Assembly (NCBI GenBank): GCA_009927375.1
Contig: RFNE01000303.1
Span: 1-11,890 of the forward strand
Source of the DNA: Actinomycetota bacterium
Lineage (GTDB): Bacteria > Actinomycetota > Acidimicrobiia > Acidimicrobiales > Ilumatobacteraceae
Reading direction: 5' to 3'
DNA length: 11,890 nucleotides
In this document: positions 7,482 through 11,890 of the stretch, piece by piece
Layout: each line of letters starts with the position of its first letter
How positions within the stretch are numbered: the first letter of the stretch is position 1
Notes under the pieces: generated by a model
Database searches by the model: none
Seen by the model: the letters and a program-made list of their open reading frames with translations, nothing else
Told to the model about the DNA's origin: nothing
Position numbers and translations under genes: made by a program

Positions 7482-8075
7482 ACCCCACGTCAGGATGCTG
7501 TCGGTCAGTGCATCGATGAGACGTGTTGTGTGCGGAGAGAGTTCGTCTTCATCCCAGTCCCACCACAGTGGGCTCTGACCACGAACGCGAGGAGGGAGTT
7601 CGATCTGCACACCTGCCTGGGCAACCAGGTTGACCGGATTCCGTGGGTGCTGACCCGCAAGGTCAGTCGGGATCCGCTCAAGGTTGTCGCAGACGTCGTA
7701 TGCCGGAAGTGCGGTGGAGAGGTGCTGAGCGATGTGACGTGCGAGCGTCCGATGGCGACCGCCGAGCAAGATGCTCGTGAAGAAGCCCTTGCGGCCGTAG
7801 CCATGGAGCGTGACGACGGTGTGGACGTGATCCAGGAAGCCTTGGAGCTGAGCAGAGTGGGATGGATCGATGTGGTGTGATGCGACGTGCCACTTGAGGG
7901 CTGCGGGCTGATGGATCCCGTAGTACGAGGAGTTCGTTCGTTCGGCGACTCGTTGACCGATGACATCAGTCAGCTCTTCGAGACCGCCACCGTGGTACGC
8001 CATGATGCCGAAAGTGCTCCGAAGCTCGCATACCTCTTCGACTTCCGGATGCTGAAGGAGTTCACGAAGTGTCAT
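7470..8075 (-). CDS. Poly-gamma-glutamate hydrolase family protein (DUF867-like)
   Basis: The 201-aa product resembles the phage PghP / DUF867 family of zinc-dependent gamma-peptide hydrolases. Matching motifs are YHGGGLEELT (H28, E33; the family has HGGGIE), NSSYYGI (the family has SYY), VASHHIDP (H67, H68; the family has a THFD-type motif) and TLHGYG (H91; the family has SIHG). These His/Glu positions probably bind zinc. In known members the enzyme cuts gamma-linked glutamate polymers. Here no signal peptide or membrane segment is visible, so a cytoplasmic role or another gamma-amide substrate is possible. The start overlaps the ccdA stop by 4 bp (ATGA), so it is the last gene of the tlpA-ccdA unit, an unexpected partner. 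Confidence 0.72.
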   Translation of the reverse strand: MTLRELLQHPEVEEVCELRSTFGIMAYHGGGLEELTDVIGQRVAERTNSSYYGIHQPAALKWHVASHHIDPSHSAQLQGFLDHVHTVVTLHGYGRKGFFTSILLGGRHRTLARHIAQHLSTALPAYDVCDNLERIPTDLAGQHPRNPVNLVAQAGVQIELPPRVRGQSPLWWDWDEDELSPHTTRLIDALTDSILTWGSGR

Positions 8076-8917
8076 GTGGTCGAACGTTCCGACCTGGCTC
8101 GTCGGGCCATGATCAATGCGACGGCGAGCACTGCAAACATGATTGCTGCGAGGCCCCGACTTCCGATGTCCTGCAGCATTGTGGCAAATCTGGACTGTGC
8201 GTTTTCGATTCGTGAAGCGAGTGGTCCGAGTGTGGAGCGTTCACTGATGGCGACGAACCAATACCAACTGAGGTAGAGGCCGGTGAGAACCATGAAGATC
8301 GCCGACAACTGACTGATGAACGGGAGGACTTTGCGAATCGAGATCACAAGCCCTTGTCGTGCAAGACCAAGCAGAACAGTGAGCACGGTGACGAAAAGCG
8401 ACATCCCGAGTCCGTAGAGAACGACGCTGATGACCCCCGACGCCACACCGTGTGTCGCGAAGGAGCCAAAAATTGCAGTCGTGAGAAAACCAATCGTGCA
8501 ACCGATCGAGGCAACTGCGTAGATCACGCCATAGACGAACATTGATTGTGTCGTTCGATCGAGTTGTCGCGGGCTCTGAGGCACCGCAAACTTCGGTTTC
8601 CAGCCGAAGAGCATCCTGATGCCGACGACAACAAGTCCAAGTCCAATAACAAGTGCTAAGTACTTGGCGTTCTGTTCAATCCACTGGGTGAAGACACGTG
8701 ACACCACGCCGACAACGAGGAAGACTGCGAGAAAGCCACTGGAAACACTGAGGCCGATTCGCACCGATCGCCGAATCGACGACGTCGGAGTTTCATTCAC
8801 GTCATCGATCCCGAGGAAGTAGATGAGGTAGTTGGGAAGCATCGCAAACCCGCATGGATTGACGGCCGCGAGCACGCCGAGCATGAAGCTGTAGGCGAAG
8901 TTTCCGGACAGATGCAC
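8072..8917 (-). CDS. ccdA: CcdA/DsbD-type transmembrane thiol-disulfide electron carrier
   Basis: Membrane protein that passes electrons from cytoplasmic thioredoxin to an extracytoplasmic thioredoxin-like partner, as used for cytochrome c maturation. The 281-aa product contains the first redox Cys in AVNPCGFAMLPNY (C22) and the second in VASIGCTIGFL (C140), the CcdA arrangement of one Cys in membrane segment 1 and one in segment 4. About six to seven hydrophobic segments are visible, the last at about 255-275, giving a C-terminal extension beyond the minimal six-helix CcdA. The GTG start is 2 bp after the tlpA stop, fitting a functional pair. The partner is probably the TlpA-like protein encoded just upstream. 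Confidence 0.88.
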   Translation of the reverse strand: MHLSGNFAYSFMLGVLAAVNPCGFAMLPNYLIYFLGIDDVNETPTSSIRRSVRIGLSVSSGFLAVFLVVGVVSRVFTQWIEQNAKYLALVIGLGLVVVGIRMLFGWKPKFAVPQSPRQLDRTTQSMFVYGVIYAVASIGCTIGFLTTAIFGSFATHGVASGVISVVLYGLGMSLFVTVLTVLLGLARQGLVISIRKVLPFISQLSAIFMVLTGLYLSWYWFVAISERSTLGPLASRIENAQSRFATMLQDIGSRGLAAIMFAVLAVALIMARRARSERSTT

Positions 8918-8919
8918 GT

Positions 8920-9507
8920 CTAGAGGCTAAACCATTGGCGAAGTCGACCGACCAAGTCGGACTCTTCAAGTTCCCCCGCCACTTGATCGACGATCGTTCC
9001 GTTCTCGTCAATGAACATCGTCACTGGTGCTGTTGCGACGCCAAGTTCGCGCGCAAGGCTTCCGTTGTTGTCGAAGACGAGGTCGTAGGTGACGCCATAG
9101 CGATCTGCGAACTCGCGTGCGACTTCAGCGGAGTCGTTGAGGTTTACGCCAATGAATCTCACCTTTGGCGCAAACTCAGTTGCGGTTGCCGCGAGAAGCG
9201 GCATTTCTCGTCGACACGGCTCGCACGTGGAGTACCAGAAGTTGATGACCAGAGGTTTGCCGATCCAGTCGGCGCTGGAGATCGACTCGCCGCCCTCGCT
9301 CACGACATCGACCGGTGGAAGCGCCCTTCCCACGACCGATTCATTCGTCGAAAGTTGTGGGTAGGGCACTTCTCCCGGAGTCGTCAGGCGCGCATCAACG
9401 GTGTTTTGTGACTGACGGCTGATGGCCCATCCACTCACTGCGCTGACGGCGACGACGGCGATGACGAGCTTGATGAAATGCCGTCGGATGAATCGCAGCG
9501 CAGGCAC
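8920..9507 (-). CDS. TlpA/ResA-like membrane-anchored thioredoxin
   Basis: Extracytoplasmic thiol-disulfide oxidoreductase. The 195-aa product has a basic N-terminus and one membrane anchor (about 12-29, no Cys lipobox), a linker, then a thioredoxin fold from about residue 60: VINFWYSTCEPCRREMP with active-site C95 and C98 (CEPC), and the cis-proline at P161 in TAPVTMFID. Members reduce apocytochrome c before haem attachment or act in copper-centre assembly. Placed directly before ccdA, it should receive electrons from CcdA. The start is GTG at 9507. It lies 4 bp after whiB7, with a possible own promoter inside the whiB7 end. A role in maturing the haem c of the nearby caa3 oxidase is a reasonable inference. 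Confidence 0.9.
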   Translation of the reverse strand: MPALRFIRRHFIKLVIAVVAVSAVSGWAISRQSQNTVDARLTTPGEVPYPQLSTNESVVGRALPPVDVVSEGGESISSADWIGKPLVINFWYSTCEPCRREMPLLAATATEFAPKVRFIGVNLNDSAEVAREFADRYGVTYDLVFDNNGSLARELGVATAPVTMFIDENGTIVDQVAGELEESDLVGRLRQWFSL

Positions 9508-9511
9508 CGGA

Positions 9512-9880
9512 TCAGGCTACCGAGAGCACCTTGCCGTGTTTCTGGCGCGCTGTTGGTCGGAGGTGGAGTGGGATCGGCACCTCTTCGACTTTGGCGACAG
9601 CAACCGTTCGAGTGACGGGTCGTCCACGAGGTCGCTTGGTCTCACAGATGCGTCCGTCTTCGAGGAGCTCTCCACCCCACACACCCCACGGCTCCGCTCG
9701 ATCAAGGGCGGCAGTGAGGCAGTCTTGGCGACTCGAGCACTTCGCACAGATCGCCTTGGCGCGTTGAACGTCAACGTATTCCTCGGAGAAGAACAGGTAG
9801 GAGAGCGTTCCGTTCCCGTCGCTGCAGCGCAGCGGCGACAGGACAAGCTCGTCCTGTAGGTCGGTGAGTGTGATGGTCAT
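9512..9880 (-). CDS. whiB7: WhiB7/WblC-type [4Fe-4S] transcriptional regulator
   Basis: Small Fe-S DNA-binding regulator restricted to actinobacteria and their phages. The 122-aa product has the four cluster Cys (C19, C45, C48, C54), followed by RAEPWGVWGGE (61-71), the turn that contacts the sigma factor, and KRPRGRP, an AT-hook. The EPWGVWGGE form plus the RGRP AT-hook are the marks of WhiB7/WblC rather than other WhiB subfamilies. WhiB7 binds AT-rich promoters and induces intrinsic antibiotic resistance when translation is inhibited. It has an extra Cys (C79) and a longer tail after the AT-hook (about 35 residues) than mycobacterial WhiB7. The start is ATG with Shine-Dalgarno AAAGGAA (9892-9886). 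A leader with an upstream ORF and terminator precedes it, and tlpA follows 4 bp downstream. Confidence 0.85.
   Translation of the reverse strand: MTITLTDLQDELVLSPLRCSDGNGTLSYLFFSEEYVDVQRAKAICAKCSSRQDCLTAALDRAEPWGVWGGELLEDGRICETKRPRGRPVTRTVAVAKVEEVPIPLHLRPTARQKHGKVLSVA
9514..9519 (-). promoter_or_regulatory. Candidate -10 element for leaderless tlpA transcript
   Basis: Minus-strand TAGCCT, overlapping the last codons of whiB7, ends 6 nt before the tlpA GTG. It is the same hexamer as before serS. No Shine-Dalgarno precedes tlpA. Because it overlaps coding sequence (Val-Ala-stop), chance is a fair alternative. Confidence 0.3.
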
Positions 9881-9885
9881 GGTGG

Positions 9886-9892
9886 TTCCTTT
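9886..9892 (-). promoter_or_regulatory. Shine-Dalgarno of whiB7
   Basis: Minus-strand AAAGGAA, about 5-6 nt before the ATG at 9880. It contrasts with the first genes of other units in the window, which lack one, and fits a transcript with a long leader. Confidence 0.7.
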
Positions 9893-9909
9893 CTGTTGTT
9901 GCGTTTGGC

Positions 9910-9988
9910 TTCACGTCGGAGATCGTGGGGGGAAATGAAAAAGGCCGCTGGGTTCTCCCAGCGGCCTCTCGGCGATCTCCGACGTGAA
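9910..9988 (-). repeat. 16-bp perfect inverted repeat enclosing the terminator hairpin
   Basis: The arms are 9910-9925 (TTCACGTCGGAGATCG on plus) and 9973-9988 (CGATCTCCGACGTGAA). They match over all 16 bases and flank the 11-bp terminator hairpin, so the leader RNA can fold as two stacked stems with an unpaired C-rich strand between them. The RNA arm at 9988-9973 can alternatively pair with two upstream segments: 10002-9997 over the upstream ORF stop (6 bp), and 10091-10081 (11 bp, one G-U). Confidence 0.8.
9942..9967 (-). terminator. Intrinsic terminator in the whiB7 leader (probable attenuator)
   Basis: A perfect 11-bp stem (AGGCCGCTGGG with CCCAGCGGCCT) closes a 4-nt loop. On the minus strand the stem runs directly into TTTTT (9943-side arm, T run to about 9937), then CATTT, which is the classic form of an intrinsic terminator. 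On the plus strand no T run follows, so it acts only on leftward transcripts. It lies about 60 nt before the whiB7 start and after the upstream ORF, so it would stop whiB7 transcription unless countered. Confidence 0.75.
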
Positions 9989-9994
9989 ATCTGT

Positions 9995-10069
9995 TTACGT
10001 CGTGAGCCCCAAGAGGCCTTGTCGGGGGCGCTTCGTAAAGCCCTGGTAATAGGTTGCGAAGGTTGCCAT
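9995..10069 (-). CDS. Upstream ORF / candidate leader peptide of whiB7 (24 aa)
   Basis: ATG at 10069 and TAA at 9997-9995 encode 24 residues beginning MATFATYYQG and ending GLLGLTT, with KRPR at positions 13-16. The ORF stops 28 nt before the terminator stem, the position expected for a leader peptide whose translation controls attenuation. The Arg-Pro-Arg fits the Arg/Lys-X-Arg/Lys pattern at which macrolide-bound ribosomes stall. No clear Shine-Dalgarno is seen. I do not recognise the peptide as a known family. That it is translated is inference from its position and from whiB7 leaders in other actinobacteria, which carry upstream ORFs. Confidence 0.55.
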   Translation of the reverse strand: MATFATYYQGFTKRPRQGLLGLTT

Positions 10070-10228
10070 TGCGTCGCGCCACATCGGAGATGCGTTTACG
10101 CGCGCGTCAGCACCAACTACGCCTGACATCAGGGAGCGGTGAATTGACAACATGGGTCTTTCAGGAAATCACCTTTGCCCGCTGATTGCAAGCGAATTAC
10201 CGAAAAAGCGTTCTTTCCCTTGTCTGGG

Positions 10229-10234
10229 TAGGGT
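10229..10234 (+). promoter_or_regulatory. Candidate -10 element for the thioesterase gene (leaderless)
   Basis: TAGGGT ends 8 nt before the ATG at 10243, no Shine-Dalgarno lies between, and it fits the TANNNT pattern seen before the other first genes. A matching -35 is not evident. Confidence 0.38.
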
Positions 10235-10242
10235 TTGACGGC

Positions 10243-11007
10243 ATGTGGCAGCCCGCTATTCCCGTCCCGCTGCCGGCGGTCGGCCGACGATTTGGCGCCG
10301 ATCGCAGGGTGCGGTTGGGTGACGTCACGCCGAAGGGCCGTCTGCGGCTGGACGCTACGGCGCGGTACTTACAGGACATCGCCAATGATGACGCGGTGGA
10401 TGGTGCGTACAGCGACGTCCATGGCTGGGTGGTACGTCGAACCGAGATGTGGGTCTATGACTTCCCGGTGTACATGCAGGACGTCTCTCTCACGACGTGG
10501 TGCGGCGGCTATGGCTCTCACTGGGCGGAACGGCGAACGACGATCCGCGGAGCATCTTCCGGGCACATCGAGACGGCCGCGCTGTGGGTGCATGTGGACC
10601 TGAAGAGCCTGAAGCCGTCGCCATTGCCAGCAGACTTCGTTCCTCTCGTCGACGAGGCAAGTGGTGGACGAAAGATCCGTGCGAACCTCGTTCTCGGCAA
10701 GGAGCTTCCTTCGCTGTCGGAAGATGGTGCCAAACGTCAGGTGTGGCCGACCCGCTTCGCCGACTTTGATGCGGTCGGGCATCTGAACAACGCCTCGTAT
10801 TGGATCGCGGCCGAGGAGTACCTCTCGGCACATGGCGACCTGCGTGCACCACTTCATGTAACCGTTGAACACCATCTCTCGGTCGATCCCGGTCAGGGCA
10901 TCGAAATCGTGACCCAGGAACTACCGGGACGAGTGGTGCTTCGACATGTTCTTGGTGGCGATCGAGTTGCGGCGTTAACCCAGATCGTTCGACTCGACCA
11001 GAAGTAG
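10243..11007 (+). CDS. Acyl-ACP thioesterase-like protein (FatA/FatB family, double hotdog)
   Basis: The 254-aa product has the layout of acyl-ACP thioesterases: a first hotdog domain (about 20-130, with LDATARYLQDIANDDA and TEMWVYDFP) and a second from about 168 with TRFADFDAVGHLNNASYW. The family releases fatty acids from acyl carrier protein. In plant FatB the corresponding motif is DVNQHVNN, with catalytic Asp, Asn and His. Here Asp (D176) and His (H180) remain but the Asn position is V178, and the later Glu-Cys pair also appears absent. Activity or substrate may therefore differ. The ATG at 10243 is preferred because conserved sequence starts there and a -10-like element lies just upstream; in-frame upstream codons would read through that element. 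The glycosyltransferase follows after 7 bp. Confidence 0.75.
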   Translation: MWQPAIPVPLPAVGRRFGADRRVRLGDVTPKGRLRLDATARYLQDIANDDAVDGAYSDVHGWVVRRTEMWVYDFPVYMQDVSLTTWCGGYGSHWAERRTTIRGASSGHIETAALWVHVDLKSLKPSPLPADFVPLVDEASGGRKIRANLVLGKELPSLSEDGAKRQVWPTRFADFDAVGHLNNASYWIAAEEYLSAHGDLRAPLHVTVEHHLSVDPGQGIEIVTQELPGRVVLRHVLGGDRVAALTQIVRLDQK

Positions 11008-11014
11008 ATAGCGG

Positions 11015-11890
11015 GTGACGATCGACCTCGCAATCGCGATCGCAGGCTTGTTCGTTGGCTTGGTGAGCATTTTTCCCGCGCGATTGAAACGGAGATCCGG
11101 ATCAGTCGGTTTCGATTCGGTGTCGATCATCATTCCAGCTCGTAATGAAGAGCGGAACATTGGCAAAGCCATTGCGTCGATCCGAGCCGTGCTCGGTGGT
11201 GGTGTCGAAGTGATTGTCGCTGATGATCATTCTTCAGATCGAACGTCGGCCGAGGCAGCTATCCACGGAGCGACCGTCATTTCCGTCGATGATCCACCGC
11301 AGGGATGGGCAGGGAAGCCACACGCATGTTGGCAGGGTCAACAGCGAGCGAGTGGCCGAATCCTGGTCTTCATGGATGCCGATGTCCGGCTTGGGACGAA
11401 CGCACGGGAATCATTGATTGATGCAGTGGTGCAAGTTTCCCAAGATCCAAAGTCCATGGTGAGTATGCAGCCATGGCACACACCGGTTCGATCGCGAGCA
11501 TTTCGCAATGCTTTTCAATGTGGTGAGCGTGATGGCGAGTCGGTGTCGAGGACTGTGGGTTGCTCGACGACCACTTGCATTCGGACCTCTCATCGTTTGT
11601 GATGCTGCGGCGTATCGAGCACTTGGCGGACATGGACACCAGTCGGTTCGTGGTTCGATCATCGAAGACGTGGCTCTCGGGAAACTTTTCGAACGTGGTG
11701 TAGTCAATGTGGGTTCGAAGAACAGCGTGACGTTTCGAATGTACGACACGGGGCTTCGGGGAGTCTTTGAAGGATTTGTCAAGAACTTCGCCAGCGCTGG
11801 ACTGAATTCCTCGGTGATTGCGCTCGTTGGGGTGGTGACGTGGTTCGTCTTTCTGTGCTCGCCACTCGTGGTTGGGGTGGTGATGTATCC
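11015..11890 (+). CDS. Family 2 glycosyltransferase (CrtQ-like), interrupted by a frame change and cut by the window end
   Basis: Membrane-associated GT-A glycosyltransferase. From GTG at 11015: an N-terminal hydrophobic segment (4-20), VSIIIPARNEERNIG (36-50), VIVADDHSSD (66-75), and the sugar-nucleotide/metal motif MDADV (D121, D123). The frame breaks at the TTTT run 11512-11515. Removing one T continues as AFNVVSVMAS, then GPLIV, VRGSIIEDVALGKL (catalytic Glu-Asp), VTFRMYDTGLRGVFEG and VKNFASAG, followed by hydrophobic segments to the window edge. The order resembles glycosyltransferases of the carotenoid CrtQ type, though the acceptor cannot be assigned. At least 291 aa are present. The break is best explained by a one-base homopolymer error. 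It is likely cotranscribed with the thioesterase (7-bp gap). Confidence 0.78.

Larger units (their letters stand above)
9881..10242. other. Divergent intergenic region: whiB7 leader and thioesterase promoter
   Basis: 362 bp without a large gene. On the minus strand it holds the whiB7 leader: an upstream ORF (10069-9995), a nested hairpin-terminator, and alternative pairing segments. On the plus strand it ends with a -10-like TAGGGT before the thioesterase. The whiB7 promoter must lie to the right of 10070, but I cannot place it; a minus-strand TTGTCA (10150-10145) has no good -10 at standard spacing. A plus-strand TTGACA at 10144-10149 likewise lacks a -10 partner. Confidence 0.6.

Noticed and set aside
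7530..7880. 116-codon plus-strand ORF within the poly-gamma-glutamate hydrolase gene
   Set aside because: Antisense to a gene with conserved zinc motifs; no ribosome site and no recognisable content.
8935..9411. 158-codon plus-strand ORF across tlpA
   Set aside because: Antisense shadow; the minus strand carries CEPC, the cis-proline and a membrane anchor, leaving no doubt about the coding strand.
9942..9967. Hairpin as a terminator for plus-strand transcription
   Set aside because: On the plus strand the stem is followed by CTCGGCG with no T run, and no plus-strand gene ends nearby.
9771..10082. 103-codon minus-strand ORF starting GTG at 10082, spanning the whiB7 leader and the start of whiB7
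   Set aside because: It overlaps whiB7 in another frame, runs through the terminator hairpin, and its product is a low-complexity mix with no recognisable domain. Only the shorter ORF at 10069-9995 fits a leader peptide.
10107..10128. Short inverted repeat GTCAG...CTGAC as a regulator binding site
   Set aside because: Only about five matching base pairs per arm with a 12-nt centre; too weak to separate from chance.
1..11890. tRNA genes, CRISPR arrays, insertion sequences or attachment sites
   Set aside because: Genes are packed with few gaps; I saw no tRNA-like cloverleaf, no regular spaced repeats and no transposase or integrase.

Overview
The window is a gene-dense stretch of chromosome from an actinobacterium. 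The evidence is a WhiB7-type WhiB protein, a caa3-type cytochrome c oxidase cluster with a short subunit III and an actinobacterial-style CtaG, frequent GTG starts, and first genes that appear to be leaderless. The moderately high GC and the protein styles suggest Acidimicrobiia, but that placement is an inference and no 16S or other rRNA is present.

Layout. Bases 1-3859 (+) hold a respiratory operon: the tail of a cytochrome c domain (probably the end of oxidase subunit II), ctaD, ctaE, subunit IV (ctaF) and the CuB assembly factor ctaG, most with overlapping or nearly abutting ends. Converging on it (5487-3856, -) is a two-gene ABC-2 exporter (ATPase, permease). It is divergent from serS (+), which is followed by pdxH (+). 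pdxH converges with, and overlaps by 12 bp, a minus-strand unit that reads whiB7 - tlpA - ccdA - poly-gamma-glutamate-hydrolase-like gene (9880 to 7470). A 362-bp divergent region (9881-10242) separates whiB7 from a plus-strand pair: an acyl-ACP thioesterase-like gene and a family 2 glycosyltransferase that runs off the window.

The most interesting element is the whiB7 leader. On the minus strand it contains a plausible 24-codon upstream ORF with a Lys-Arg-Pro-Arg stretch, then a strong hairpin followed by five T residues (an intrinsic terminator) nested inside a 16-bp perfect inverted repeat. Other segments could pair alternatively with the terminator arm or the outer arm. This is the layout expected of antibiotic- or translation-responsive attenuation, which is known for whiB7/wblC in mycobacteria and streptomycetes; here it would be a version in a divergent actinobacterium with its own leader peptide.

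How the genes work together. The oxidase genes, CtaG, and the TlpA/CcdA thiol-reducing pair all serve assembly of c-type cytochrome and copper centres outside the membrane. WhiB7 (an Fe-S regulator) lies 4 bp upstream of tlpA, so regulator and thiol-redox genes may share a transcript.

Caution. Four otherwise well-conserved genes (ctaG, the ABC ATPase, serS, the glycosyltransferase) are each interrupted by a single frame change, two apparent losses and two apparent gains of a base. Because serS is essential and both halves of each gene are conserved, I read these as probable sequence or assembly indels and annotate each as one gene.
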